From assembly GCA_029261835.1 (NCBI GenBank), contig JAJDAO010000021.1:1-64000 (forward strand): a stretch of 64,000 bases of DNA. The letters run 5' to 3'. The first letter of the stretch is position 1, and each line of letters opens with the position of its first letter. The translations under genes were made by a program, and so were the position numbers. This DNA is from Deltaproteobacteria bacterium. GTDB lineage: Bacteria > Myxococcota_A > UBA9160 > UBA4427. The notes below the pieces were generated by a model, which ran no database searches, was not told the DNA's origin, and saw only the letters and a list, made by a program, of their open reading frames with translations. Positions 35,034 through 44,742 of the stretch are shown here, piece after piece.

Positions 35034-36103
35034 TCCGTAGCGGGCTCCTTGTTCGTATCCGGCGCTTCACCCGCCGCGGGCGCTTCACCCGCCGCGGGCG
35101 CTTCATCAGCCGCAGGCTCTTCACCCGCCGCAGGCGCTTCATCGGCCGCGGGCGCCCCTTCCGCCGCGGGGGCCTCTCCCTCTGCGGGGCTCTCTCCCTC
35201 GGCGGGGGCTTGAGATCCCGCGGCAGACGCGGGATCTGCCGGTGCGCCCTGGCTCGGCAGCAACCGGATCTCGATGCGCCGGTTGAGCGCGCGCCCCTCG
35301 GAGGTCTGATTCAAGGCCACCGGGCGCTCCGAGCCAAAGGAGACCGCCGAGAGTCGCGTACCTGAAATCCCGTTGCTCTGCATCAGGCGGACCACGAGTG
35401 CAGCGCGGGCCGCTGCGAGATCCCAGTTGCTGGGATAGCGCTTCGCCAGCGGCCCTCGAATGCGGCGGTCATCCGTGTGCCCTTGAACCTCGATCATGTG
35501 ATCGACGGTCGAGAACTGCTTGATCAGCTTCAGAAGCACGTCGCGGCCGATCGGATCCAGATCGGCCGAGCCGGAGGCGAAGAGAATCTCATCGGACAGG
35601 TTGACGCGGATTCCCTCTCGTAGCTGCTCGATCTGGATCTGTCCGGAAGCCACTTCGGACTCGAGGTCCGATAGCAATGATGCGTAGGTGCTGCTCAGCC
35701 GCGAGACCTCCGCCGTGGCGACGGCCAACCTGGCCTGAGACATCTCCAGAGCTCGGCTGCGATCCGCCAGCTTCGAAGACAGCCGATTCTCGCTCTCGCG
35801 TAGACTCGCCGCCGCCTCGGACAGGGCCTCGCGCTCCAGCCGCAGGTCCTCGAGCTCTTCCATCGTTTCGTCGAGCTCATCGGCGAGGTTCTTGTTCGAA
35901 GAGGCCAGCCGCTCTGCCCGCTCGCCCAAGTCCTGCGCTTGTTGCGCCAGGCGATCGCGCTGCGCCACGACCTGCTGATGCGTCCCGCTCGTGACACACG
36001 CCAGCGGGCCGAACGCGAACAGTCCAGCCAACCCGAGGAGGGTCAGCAGGGTCAGTATTCTAGACCTCCGGCGCTTCTGAGAGGGCCTGCTGAAGAGCCT
36101 CAT
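35030..36103 (-). CDS. OmpA-domain lipoprotein with coiled coil and Pro/Ala/Glu repeat tail
   Basis: About 357 aa. N-terminal signal with lipobox-like GPLAC, a long coiled coil (about residues 40-160), an OmpA/Pal peptidoglycan-binding domain (about 170-285: FASGSADLDPIGR, VQGHTDDRRI, NWDLAAARA, GSERPVALN, NRRIEIRL) and a ~70-residue tail of repeated PAAGEAPAADE-type units. It probably ties the envelope to peptidoglycan. It overlaps the end of lon by 44 nt from this ATG; a GGAGG near 36070 could serve a non-ATG start closer to the signal peptide. The stop overlaps the glycerate kinase start. Confidence 0.85.
   Translation of the reverse strand: MRLFSRPSQKRRRSRILTLLTLLGLAGLFAFGPLACVTSGTHQQVVAQRDRLAQQAQDLGERAERLASSNKNLADELDETMEELEDLRLEREALSEAAASLRESENRLSSKLADRSRALEMSQARLAVATAEVSRLSSTYASLLSDLESEVASGQIQIEQLREGIRVNLSDEILFASGSADLDPIGRDVLLKLIKQFSTVDHMIEVQGHTDDRRIRGPLAKRYPSNWDLAAARAALVVRLMQSNGISGTRLSAVSFGSERPVALNQTSEGRALNRRIEIRLLPSQGAPADPASAAGSQAPAEGESPAEGEAPAAEGAPAADEAPAAGEEPAADEAPAAGEAPAAGEAPDTNKEPATE
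35050..35215 (-). repeat. Imperfect 18-bp tandem repeats in the OmpA-like gene
   Basis: About nine degenerate units based on CTTCACCCGCCGCGGGCG (plus strand) encode the Pro/Ala/Gly/Glu tail. The units nearest the 3' end of the gene are almost identical, so copy number may vary between strains. Confidence 0.7.
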
Positions 36104-38546
36104 CGACCGTCCCCACGTAGCTGAGCTTCAGGCCTTCGAGTAGACCGTCCGCGATCTCTTCCACGTCACTGCGATTCTTCTCGGGCAGGATCACCCGCTC
36201 GATTCCCGCCCGCTTGGCGGCCAACGCCTTCTCTTTGATGCCGCCCACTGGCAGCACCTTACCACGCAGTGTGATCTCACCCGTCATGGCGGTATTCGGC
36301 ACGACTCTACGCCCGGTGAGCATCGACGCCAGTGACGTCACCATGGCGACGCCGGCCGAAGGGCCGTCCTTGGGAACCGCCCCGGACGGCACGTGGACGT
36401 GGATGTCCCGTTCGTCGAAGTCGCGCTGGGGGTCGATGCCGAACTCTTGGGAACGGCTCCGCAGCCAGGACCGGGCGGCCTCTACTGACTCGCGCATGAC
36501 GTCACCCAGCGAGCCCGTCAGCTTGAGCTCGCCGGTTCCCGCCATTTGGGTCGCCTCGACGAATAGGATGTCGCCACCGGCCGGCGTCCAGGCCAACCCC
36601 ACGGCCACGCCGGGCTGCGAGCCCTGCTCCGCCAGCTCGGGCTCGAACTTGATCGGACCGAGCAGCTCGAAGAGGTCGTCGGGCATGACACAGACCGCTT
36701 CCGTCTGCTCTCCCTCGGCCACTCGACGCGCGACCTTTCGGCAGACGGCGCCAATCTCCCGCTCGAGATTGCGCACACCCGCTTCCCGCGTGTAGCGCTC
36801 TACGAGCGAACAGAGCGTTTCATCTGGCAACTCGAACGGAATCCCCCCGATGCCGTTCTGTGTGATCTGTCGAGGCACCAGGAACTGCTTGGCAATCTCG
36901 ACCTTCTCCTCGAGCGTATAACCCGGAAGCTCGATCACCTCCATGCGATCACGCAGGGCGGCGTGTACAGGATCGATCAGGTTGCCGGTGGCAATGAAGA
37001 GCACCTGCGACAAGTCGAAGGGAACCTCGAGGTAGTGATCGCTGAATTCGGAGTTCTGCTCCGGATCGAGCACCTCGAGCAGGGCCGACGAAGGATCACC
37101 GCGGCCGTCCGAACCGATCTTGTCCACCTCATCGAGGACCATCACCGGATTGCGAGTGCCCGCTTTGCGCAGCGACTGAACGAGCCGTCCGGGCAAAGCG
37201 CCGACATAGGTACGTCGGTGTCCCCGCACTTCCGCCTCGTCCCGTACGCCGCCCAATGAGATTCGGGCGAACTTCCGGTTGAGCGTCCGCGCGATCGAGC
37301 GCCCAAGTGAGGTCTTCCCCGTGCCGGGTGGCCCGACGAAGCACAGGATCGGACCCTTCAGATCCCGCTTGAGCGAGAGCACCGCGATGTACTCGACGAT
37401 GCGGTCCTTCACCTTCTCCAAGCCGTAGTGGTCCTCGTCGAGAATCCGCCGTGCCTCGACCACGTCGAGACGGTCCTCGGTGAGTGTTGACCACGGCAGC
37501 TCGGTCATCCATTCCAGGTAGGTGCGGATGACACTGTGCTCGGCGGCCGCAGAGGGCGTTTGGGCCAGCCGCTCGACCTCGCGCCTCGCCTGCTTGCCCG
37601 CCTCCTCGGGCATGCCAGCCGCCTCGATCCGCTCTCTGAAGAACTCGACGCTCTCCTCGCTGCCCTCGGCCTCTCCGAGCTCGCGCCGGATCGCTTCGAG
37701 CTGCTGGCGCAGCATGTATTCTCGCTGCGTCCGGCCCATCTCGCTCTGGACCTTCTCTTTGATTTCGGTCTCGATCTCGAGAGCCTGCCCCTCCTTCGTC
37801 AGCTGGCCCAAGACCAGCTTCAGGCGCTCCGGCACATCGGTGGCCTCGAGCACGCGTTGCTTGCCCGCGACATCGAGCTCGAGATTCGAAGCCACCAAAT
37901 CGGCCAGCTTCGACGGGTCGTCCAGATTCGCCACCAGGACCTGCAACTCATCGGAGAGCCGCGCGCTCTCCGCCACGAGGGCGGCGAACTGCTGCGAGAG
38001 ATTCCTCGTCAACGCCTCCACCTCGACGGACTCGAGATCGCCTTCCTCCTCGAGCGGGTGCAGCCGCGCACGCAGGAAAGGCTCCCTTGACACGTACTCG
38101 TCGATTGCCACGCGGGCCACGCCCTGCACCAGCAGGCGGTAGGAATCATCCGGAAACTTGAGCATCTTCACGACGCGCAGGACCGTGCCCACGTCGTAGA
38201 CATCGGCGGGCTGCGGGGCACCGTTCACCTCGCGCCGCAGCGCCGCGCAGACCAACAGCCGATCCGGCCGCACCAGGACATCATCGATCAGTTGCTGAGA
38301 CGTCGAAGTGTTGACCAAGAGCGGTGACAGCAGGAAGGGGAAGAGCACGGTGTTCTTGAGCGGCAGGACGGGCAGCGTGTCCGGCAGATCGAGCCGGCCC
38401 TCCTCCTCGTCGGAGTCCGCCCCCGACTGCACACGGATCTCGGTTCCACCGGGCGGGAATACCCGTGTCGGCAGAATCGACTCCTCCGGCTGCTCGTCGG
38501 GCTGCTCCTCCGGCTGCTCGGCGATGTCGTCGCGCTCGTCGCTCAT
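36060..38546 (-). CDS. lon: ATP-dependent protease Lon
   Basis: 828 aa. An acidic ~50-residue N-terminal extension (EQPEEQPDEQPEES) precedes the LON substrate-binding domain (LPVLPLKNTVLFPFL). Then come the coiled coil, the AAA+ module with Walker A GPPGTGKT, and the serine-lysine protease domain with Ser730 in KDGPSAGVAM and Lys773 in GGIKEKALAAK. It degrades misfolded and regulatory proteins in the cytoplasm. The start overlaps the hsp20 stop (ATGA), which places it in a chaperone operon downstream of dnaK. Confidence 0.97.
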   Translation of the reverse strand: MSDERDDIAEQPEEQPDEQPEESILPTRVFPPGGTEIRVQSGADSDEEEGRLDLPDTLPVLPLKNTVLFPFLLSPLLVNTSTSQQLIDDVLVRPDRLLVCAALRREVNGAPQPADVYDVGTVLRVVKMLKFPDDSYRLLVQGVARVAIDEYVSREPFLRARLHPLEEEGDLESVEVEALTRNLSQQFAALVAESARLSDELQVLVANLDDPSKLADLVASNLELDVAGKQRVLEATDVPERLKLVLGQLTKEGQALEIETEIKEKVQSEMGRTQREYMLRQQLEAIRRELGEAEGSEESVEFFRERIEAAGMPEEAGKQARREVERLAQTPSAAAEHSVIRTYLEWMTELPWSTLTEDRLDVVEARRILDEDHYGLEKVKDRIVEYIAVLSLKRDLKGPILCFVGPPGTGKTSLGRSIARTLNRKFARISLGGVRDEAEVRGHRRTYVGALPGRLVQSLRKAGTRNPVMVLDEVDKIGSDGRGDPSSALLEVLDPEQNSEFSDHYLEVPFDLSQVLFIATGNLIDPVHAALRDRMEVIELPGYTLEEKVEIAKQFLVPRQITQNGIGGIPFELPDETLCSLVERYTREAGVRNLEREIGAVCRKVARRVAEGEQTEAVCVMPDDLFELLGPIKFEPELAEQGSQPGVAVGLAWTPAGGDILFVEATQMAGTGELKLTGSLGDVMRESVEAARSWLRSRSQEFGIDPQRDFDERDIHVHVPSGAVPKDGPSAGVAMVTSLASMLTGRRVVPNTAMTGEITLRGKVLPVGGIKEKALAAKRAGIERVILPEKNRSDVEEIADGLLEGLKLSYVGTVDEALQQALSEAPEV

Positions 38547-38941
38547 TCCCTCTCCACTGCCACCTGACGGCGAATCGGCTTGTGTTTGGGCAGCTTGACG
38601 GAGAGAAAGCCATCCTCCAGGTGCGCGCTGACACGGTCCCGCTCGAACGGAATCGAGACACGGACTTCGCGTTCGAACGCCCCGAATGCGATCTCCATCT
38701 GGTGCAGGCGCCTGACTTCCACACCGGCCGGAATCTTGCGCAGACCGCTGATACGCAGCATCTCCCCGTCGACGTTGACGCGGATGTCCTCGCCACGCAC
38801 GCCGGGGATCTCCACCCGCACGATCATGGCATCTTCCGTCTCGAAAACGTCGACGGCCGGCTGCCAGCTATTTCCCCTCAGCCGATCGGGAAAGTCGCCG
38901 AACAGTTCGGCCAGCGGGTTGTGGCGTCCACGCTCAGGAAT
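38543..38941 (-). CDS. Small heat-shock protein Hsp20, probable AUU start
   Basis: The alpha-crystallin domain ([48 protein letters not shown]) is clear. The only ATG, at 38827, would cut off the conserved [13 protein letters not shown] segment that is encoded in frame upstream. Going further up, no ATG, GTG or TTG occurs before an in-frame TGA inside dnaK. ATT at 38941 has AGGAG 7 nt upstream and overlaps the dnaK stop (ATTCCTGA), giving 132 aa beginning [16 protein letters not shown] at 38914 is a weaker alternative. It acts as an ATP-independent holdase and is coupled to lon. Confidence 0.75.
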   Translation of the reverse strand: MPERGRHNPLAELFGDFPDRLRGNSWQPAVDVFETEDAMIVRVEIPGVRGEDIRVNVDGEMLRISGLRKIPAGVEVRRLHQMEIAFGAFEREVRVSIPFERDRVSAHLEDGFLSVKLPKHKPIRRQVAVERE

Positions 38942-40853
38942 CGTTCTTCTCCTCGGTGTACTCGGCGTCGATCACATCATCATCCGCTGAGGAGGAATCC
39001 GCACCGTCCGCATCACCTGCCGGCGGTGCGCCGGTCTGCTCCTCGGCCCCTGCTTTGTAGAGCGTCTCCGCCAGACGGTGCAGCTCCGACTCGAGCCGTT
39101 GGCGTGTGCTGTCCAGCACAGCGACATCGCCGCTCTCGAGGTTCTGCTTGGCCTCGGCAATCACACCCTCGATGGATTTCTTGTCAGAATCGCTCAGCTT
39201 CTCACCGTTCTCGCCTACCGTCTTCTCCGCCTGATAGATCAGACTGTCGAGCTGATTCCTCTTCTCGATCTCGTCGCGGCGCGTCTTGTCCTCGCTGGCG
39301 TGGGATTCCGCCTCCTTCACCATCCGGTCGATCTCATCGCTCGCCAGCCCGCCGCTCCCCTCGATTCGGATCGATTGCTCCTTGGCGGTGGCCTTGTCAC
39401 TGGCCGAGACCGACATAATGCCGTTGGCATCGATGTCGAAGGCCACCTCGATCTGCGGAACACCCCGCGGTGCGGGCGGGATACCGTCCAGGATGAAGCG
39501 CCCGATCTCGCGATTGTCCGCCGCCATGTCCCGCTCGCCCTGGAGCACACGAATCTCCACCTGAGGCTGACTGTCAGCAGCTGTAGAGAATACCTGCTGG
39601 GCCTTGGTGGGAATGGTCGTGTTGCGCTCGATCAGCTTGGTCATCACGCCGCCCAGGGTCTCGATCCCCAGGGAGAGCGGTGTCACGTCGAGCAGGAGGA
39701 CGTCCTTGACGTCGCCGGCAAGAACACCGCCCTGTACCGCGGCTCCCACGGCCACGACTTCGTCGGGATTGACCGTCTGATTCGGATCCTTGCCGAATAG
39801 CTCTTTGACCCGCTGCTGCACGAGCGGAATCCTCGTCGAGCCTCCCACCAGCACGACTTCGTCGATTTCGCCCGCTGTGAGGCCGGCGTCGGACAGTGCA
39901 CGGCGACACGGCTCAAGGGTGCGCTCGACGAGATCATCGATCAGCTGCTCGAACTTGGCCCGAGTCAGTTTCAGCGCCATGTGCTTGGGACCCGTCTGGT
40001 CCGCGGTGATGTACGGCAGATTGATGTCGGACGACTGCGCAGTGGAGAGCTCGACCTTGGTCTTCTCAGCCGCCTCGCGAAGCCGCTGGACCGCCATCGA
40101 ATCCTTCGTCAGGTCGATGCCCTGGTCCTTCTTGAACTCCTCCACGAGGTAGCCGATGATGCGGTGGTCCAGATTGTCGCCACCCAGATGCGTGTCGCCA
40201 TTCGTCGACTTCACCTCCACTACGTTCTCTCCAACTTCGAGAATCGAGATGTCGAAGGTTCCACCACCGAAGTCGTAGACCGCGATCTTCTCGTCCTCCT
40301 CCTTGTCGAGGCCGTAGGCGAGCGCGGCTGCAGTCGGCTCGTTGATGATCCGCTTGACGTCGAGACCCGCGATCTTCCCCGCGTCCTTCGTCGCCTGACG
40401 CTGGGCATCGTTGAAATAGGCCGGCACCGTGATCACTGCGCCCGTGACGTCGGCGCCGAGATGAGCTTCGGCGGCTGCCTTGAGCTTCGCAAGCGTCATG
40501 GCCGAGATCTCGGGGGGCGTGTAGGTCTTGCCGTCACTCTCGATCACGGCCGTCCCCTCTTTGCCCTCGATCACGGCGTAGGGAACGAGCTGGCTCTCTT
40601 CGGGCACCTCGCCGAGCCGGCGGCCCATGAACCGCTTGATTGAGTAGATGGTCCGCTCGGGGTTGGTCACCGCCTGCCGCTTGGCGATTGCGCCGACCAA
40701 TCTCTCGCCCTCGTCGGAGAACGCCACCACTGAGGGAGTCGTCCGGCCTCCCTCTTCGTTGGCGATCACGGTCGGCTGCCCGCCCTCCATCACCGCCACC
40801 ACGGAATTCGTCGTTCCGAGATCGATTCCGATAACCTTGCCTGAGTCCGCCAT
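38934..40853 (-). CDS. dnaK: Molecular chaperone DnaK (Hsp70)
   Basis: About 639 aa. All Hsp70 signatures are present: [40 protein letters not shown] and [13 protein letters not shown], then the substrate-binding domain ([20 protein letters not shown]) and a lid with an acidic tail. ATG at 40853 follows GAGAGGGA; the open frame extends upstream to 41042 without similarity. There is no dnaJ or grpE nearby, so this may be a second DnaK copy or one uncoupled from its cochaperones. First gene of the chaperone-protease operon. Confidence 0.97.
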   Translation of the reverse strand: MADSGKVIGIDLGTTNSVVAVMEGGQPTVIANEEGGRTTPSVVAFSDEGERLVGAIAKRQAVTNPERTIYSIKRFMGRRLGEVPEESQLVPYAVIEGKEGTAVIESDGKTYTPPEISAMTLAKLKAAAEAHLGADVTGAVITVPAYFNDAQRQATKDAGKIAGLDVKRIINEPTAAALAYGLDKEEDEKIAVYDFGGGTFDISILEVGENVVEVKSTNGDTHLGGDNLDHRIIGYLVEEFKKDQGIDLTKDSMAVQRLREAAEKTKVELSTAQSSDINLPYITADQTGPKHMALKLTRAKFEQLIDDLVERTLEPCRRALSDAGLTAGEIDEVVLVGGSTRIPLVQQRVKELFGKDPNQTVNPDEVVAVGAAVQGGVLAGDVKDVLLLDVTPLSLGIETLGGVMTKLIERNTTIPTKAQQVFSTAADSQPQVEIRVLQGERDMAADNREIGRFILDGIPPAPRGVPQIEVAFDIDANGIMSVSASDKATAKEQSIRIEGSGGLASDEIDRMVKEAESHASEDKTRRDEIEKRNQLDSLIYQAEKTVGENGEKLSDSDKKSIEGVIAEAKQNLESGDVAVLDSTRQRLESELHRLAETLYKAGAEEQTGAPPAGDADGADSSSADDDVIDAEYTEEKNDS

Positions 40854-41357
40854 TTCCCTCTCGTTGCCTCCGTGGTGCGATCGAGTTTGCCTGTGATCGG
40901 TCCCGCATGCTCTACCCGCGCCGGAGTTGGCCAAGGCAACCGATCGAAAAACGGCGCCAAAGCTCGCGTCGACCCCGCCGATGTCAACGGCGGTTCGAGA
41001 ATTCGAGGGCGGGGAGGCGAAGCGTCCGTTCGCCACGGGCATGCCCCCTTGGGGCCCCGCTTTGTGCTATTGACCGGAACGCCAACCGATCGCACGGGGT
41101 CCACAAGAACATCCGCCGGCCAACCGATGGACGTGCGTCGGCGCACAATGTGAAGACACCTCACTAACCTGCTGAAATAGCGACACGTTTTCCTTGGAGC
41201 GGGCGAAGCTGGGGGCTATATTCGCGCGGCTTTTCATGCTCATGCCGCCGCCAGATCGGAGAGGCCGCCCGAACGGGCAGCCGTGGAGGATGGTTGGGCT
41301 CGAGGGCCGGACTCGCCGACTTCGATCCACGGTCAGGGCCAGGGAGAGACGAACGAG
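40854..41357. other. Divergent regulatory region between dnaK and gspC
   Basis: 504 bp without a credible gene. On the minus strand TTGACA at 40982-40987 could be a -35 for dnaK, but no good -10 follows and no CIRCE element or sigma-32 pair is visible. On the plus strand a good sigma-70 pair lies at 41194-41222. Small open frames here are shadows with no motif. Confidence 0.5.
41194..41222 (+). promoter_or_regulatory. Candidate sigma-70 promoter of the gsp operon
   Basis: TTGGAG, a 17-bp spacer and TATATT lie 136 bp upstream of the gspC ATG, in a GC-rich background where such boxes are uncommon. The leader would be about 130 nt. Confidence 0.5.
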
Positions 41358-42242
41358 ATGGGCCGAATCGGCATCCGCATCGCCAACGTGGCGCTGTTCG
41401 TTCTGAGCTGCTTCCTGACGGCGGACGTGATCAATCAGATCAGTGGGTCGCTGCTGATCCCCGACCACCCGGCGGCGATCGAAACGGAGCACGATCGGTT
41501 GCCGGCCCAGCTCCCGTGGCAGGCGCGCCAGGCAATTCTCGACCGCAACCTATTCGGCGCCCAGGTCGTGAGCGACCAGCCCCTCGTCGAGGAACCGATC
41601 GTCGAACAGCTCCAGGACACGAAGCTGCCCCTGCAACTGCTGGGCACGATTGCCTCCGAGGATCAGCGCGTCGCCAGCGCGGCCATCGAGAATACGCAAG
41701 ACCGGCAGCACGAAGTGGTGCAAGTGGGTGACCACCTCAAGAGCCACGCCGAGGTCAAGGTCGCGCGGATCGATCGCGGCCGTGTCATCCTGCAGAACGG
41801 ACCCCGCCGAGAGGAGCTCAAGCTGAGCGAACAGAGCCCGCGCACCGAGCAGCCAAAGCGGGTGAGCCGCCGCTCCAAACGCAACCCCAAATCCGCCAAA
41901 GACCGACTGAAGCGGCTGGCAGAACAGCGCGGGGATCGCAGCCCAGCCGCGATCTTTTCGCAGGCCCGCATCTTGCCGAAGTACGACGGGGGGGAGATGG
42001 TGGGAATCGAGCTCACGAAGATCAAGCCGGACAGCTTCTACGAAAAGGTGGGCCTGCAGGATGGCGACGTCGTGAAGTCGTTGAACGGGATCAAGATCGA
42101 CAGTCCCTCGGCGAGCAAGGAGCTCCTCGGGGTCTTCACAAAATCGTCTGAAATCGTCGCCGAAGTCGAGCGAGCCGGACAGACGCAGCAGCTCAACGTC
42201 TCGGCCAGTGAGCTGGCCCGTCTCGGCTTGGGCCCGGAGTAG
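41358..42242 (+). CDS. gspC: Type II secretion system protein GspC
   Basis: About 294 aa. One N-terminal membrane helix (RIANVALFVLSCFLTADVI), a periplasmic HR domain containing ILDRNLFGA and LPLQLLGTIAS, a basic linker, and a C-terminal PDZ domain (KIKPDSFYEKVGLQDGDVV). GspC connects the inner-membrane platform with the secretin and helps to recruit substrates. ATG at 41358 has AGGGAG upstream. First gene of the operon. Confidence 0.93.
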   Translation: MGRIGIRIANVALFVLSCFLTADVINQISGSLLIPDHPAAIETEHDRLPAQLPWQARQAILDRNLFGAQVVSDQPLVEEPIVEQLQDTKLPLQLLGTIASEDQRVASAAIENTQDRQHEVVQVGDHLKSHAEVKVARIDRGRVILQNGPRREELKLSEQSPRTEQPKRVSRRSKRNPKSAKDRLKRLAEQRGDRSPAAIFSQARILPKYDGGEMVGIELTKIKPDSFYEKVGLQDGDVVKSLNGIKIDSPSASKELLGVFTKSSEIVAEVERAGQTQQLNVSASELARLGLGPE

Positions 42243-42258
42243 CGGCGCTGTGAATGAG

Positions 42259-44742
42259 ATGATCCAGAGGCTGATGAATCGCCGGCTTACGATGTTCGTC
42301 GCTACGCTGGTGCTCTCATTGCTAGCCGCGCCGAGCCATGCTCAACCGCACGAGTTCAGCCGCGGAGATGAGCTGGTTCAGCTCGACTTCAAGGATGTCG
42401 AGCTGACGGTCGTGATCGAGACGATCGCACGCATCACCGGCAAGAACTTCATCTACGACGATCGCGTACGTGGACGAGTGACGATCGTCTCGCCATCCAA
42501 GGTATCGGTCGACCAGGCCTACGCCGTCTTCGAGTCCGTGCTCAAGGTGAAGGGCTTCACGGCGGTGTCCGGTCCGGGAGGCGTCCTCAAGATCATCCCG
42601 GTGCGCGACGCCAAGGAGTCGAGTATCGACACCGTCAAGAGCGGCGCACCCAGCCCAAACCGCGACAACTTCGTCACGCGGCTGGTGCCCCTGCTCTACA
42701 TCGATGCCCAGGCGATCACCGACACCATCAAGCCGTTGGTCTCGAAGGAGGCCTCGCTGGTGGCCTACGCGCCGACGAACACGATCATCATGACCGACAC
42801 CGAGGCCAACATCCGGCGCCTGCTCTCGATCGTCGAAGCAATCGACGTGGAGTCGCACAAAGAGGAGCTGGCAGTAATCAAGGTGCGTCACGCCGACGCG
42901 GCCACGCTTGGCCAGCAGATCTCGGAGATCTACGGCGCCAACGTAAGCGCGACCACCGCCTCGAGACCCGCGGCACGGCGCACCAGCCGCCGCAGCAAGA
43001 CGGCGACCACGCCCGCGGTCCGAGCCGCGGGCCAGCGCGGCAGCGTGCGAATCATCACCGACGACCGGACCAACTCGCTGCTGGTGCTGGCCTCGCGCTC
43101 CCAGGTGAACGACATCCGTGGACTCGTACGACAGCTCGACGTGCCGCTGATCGGCGGTGGCCGCATCCATGTCTACTATCTGCGCCACGCCGACGCAGAG
43201 GAGCTGGCCCAGACGCTGAACGGCATGCTCTCGGGCCAGCGAGCCGCACCCACGCCTGGCCGCACGGGTGCGGCAGGCGGACAGCCGCAGAGCCTGCGAG
43301 CCGCTGTCACCGCTCTCGCCGAGGGCATCACGGTCAATGCCGACCCCGCGACGAACTCGCTGGTGATCCAGGCCAGCAAGGAGGCCTACGAGGCCCTGCT
43401 CCGCGTGATCGAGAAGCTCGATATCCCTCGACCCCAGGTGCTGGTGGAGGCGATCATCCTCGAGGTCGACATTACCAACGCGGAAGAGCTCGGGATCGAG
43501 CTCGGCTACCAGGCAGTCAACGGCGATAAGCAGTTTGCGTTCTCGACCGCAGAGGCAGCAGCGACCAGTGGAACCGCGGGAACGCTGACGTCCTTCTTCA
43601 AGAACAGCATCTCGAGGGACACGGACGGCAACCCGACGCCCGGCCTCCACCAAAAGCAATACGACGTAGACGGCATCCTCAAGGCTGCTGCCAGCGACTC
43701 GAATCTCAACATCGTCTCGGCACCCCACATCCTGACTTCAGACAACGAGGAGGCGGAGATTCGAATCGGCAACAACATCCCGATCATCACCAGTCGCGTG
43801 AACTCTGCGACCGGGAATACGGCCGGCCTGGCGAGCTCGGTGAACGTCGAGCGACAGGACATCGGCGTCACGCTGCGCGTCACACCCCAGATCAGCGAGG
43901 GAGACACGCTGCGGCTGAAGATCTTCCAGGAGATCACCGAGATCAACCAGGACATCGCCGTCGGAGATGCCGAGCAAGTCGGCGTCGCACTCTTCAATCG
44001 CAAGGTCGAGAATACAGTCGTGGTTCAGGACGGCGACACCGTGGTGGTCGGCGGGCTGATCAGCGACACCTGGACCGACTCCGTCCGCAAGGTGCCCTTC
44101 CTGGGCGACATTCCCGTGCTCGGCTGGGCCTTCAAGAGCACCCGGAAGGAGCTACGCAAGATCAACCTGCTCATCTTCCTCACTCCTCATATCGTTCGCA
44201 GTGCCGATGAGATGGAGCTCGAATCGATTCGCAAGCGCGAAGAGTTCCAGAGTGCCGGCGGCGAGGAGTACAAGATCGACGAGGATGCCGAAGAGGAGAC
44301 CGAGGACAAGTCGTCGACCGGCAGCGCGCCGGTCCTGAGCGAGCTGCGCAAGCAGATCTCGCGTTACCCACTGCGTCGCAAGCAGGAGATCGAGGCGCTG
44401 CAACACGAGTCCGAGCGGCTGCGGCAAGCGAACCGTCTCGCGGAGGCATCCACGGAGCTGATCCAGTACGGCGTCCGCGTCGCGATCTATCAAGATGAGA
44501 CGGCCGCCACGAATGACCTCACCAAGCTCGTGGACGCCGGCTACGACGGAACGTTGGTCTCCGGCGAGACTGACGGCAGTGTGATCTACGAGCTCGTCGT
44601 GGGCCCGTTCGAGGATCTGCAGGCAGCCGATGACATCGTCTCCGTTCTGGAAGAGGTCTACGACTACTCGCCAAGCGTGACGGTGATCAAGGCGTCGACA
44701 GCGGACTCGGAGCCGACAACGGCGCCGGAGGAGCGCCCGTGA
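42259..44742 (+). CDS. gspD: Type II secretion secretin GspD with C-terminal SPOR-like domain
   Basis: About 827 aa. Signal peptide to SHAQ, then N0 (LVQLDFKDVELTVVIE), N1-N3 repeats, and the secretin core with VPFLGDIPVLGWAFKS and LLIFLTPHIV. Instead of ending with a short S-domain, it continues through an acidic linker to a ~78-residue segment (about 735-812) with YGVRVAIYQDETAATNDL and YELVVGPFEDLQAADDI, the two half-repeats expected of a SPOR peptidoglycan-binding domain. It forms the outer-membrane channel. A GTG at 42250 is an alternative start. Overlaps gspE by 4 nt. Confidence 0.93.
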   Translation: MIQRLMNRRLTMFVATLVLSLLAAPSHAQPHEFSRGDELVQLDFKDVELTVVIETIARITGKNFIYDDRVRGRVTIVSPSKVSVDQAYAVFESVLKVKGFTAVSGPGGVLKIIPVRDAKESSIDTVKSGAPSPNRDNFVTRLVPLLYIDAQAITDTIKPLVSKEASLVAYAPTNTIIMTDTEANIRRLLSIVEAIDVESHKEELAVIKVRHADAATLGQQISEIYGANVSATTASRPAARRTSRRSKTATTPAVRAAGQRGSVRIITDDRTNSLLVLASRSQVNDIRGLVRQLDVPLIGGGRIHVYYLRHADAEELAQTLNGMLSGQRAAPTPGRTGAAGGQPQSLRAAVTALAEGITVNADPATNSLVIQASKEAYEALLRVIEKLDIPRPQVLVEAIILEVDITNAEELGIELGYQAVNGDKQFAFSTAEAAATSGTAGTLTSFFKNSISRDTDGNPTPGLHQKQYDVDGILKAAASDSNLNIVSAPHILTSDNEEAEIRIGNNIPIITSRVNSATGNTAGLASSVNVERQDIGVTLRVTPQISEGDTLRLKIFQEITEINQDIAVGDAEQVGVALFNRKVENTVVVQDGDTVVVGGLISDTWTDSVRKVPFLGDIPVLGWAFKSTRKELRKINLLIFLTPHIVRSADEMELESIRKREEFQSAGGEEYKIDEDAEEETEDKSSTGSAPVLSELRKQISRYPLRRKQEIEALQHESERLRQANRLAEASTELIQYGVRVAIYQDETAATNDLTKLVDAGYDGTLVSGETDGSVIYELVVGPFEDLQAADDIVSVLEEVYDYSPSVTVIKASTADSEPTTAPEERP

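Noticed and set aside
40982..40987. TTGACA on the minus strand as a dnaK -35 box
   Set aside because: No acceptable -10 hexamer at 16-18 bp and no heat-shock consensus nearby; kept only as a note in the intergenic entry.
38934..41042. DnaK with a 63-residue N-terminal extension
   Set aside because: The extension has no similarity and the ATG at 40853 gives the exact family start with a good ribosome site.
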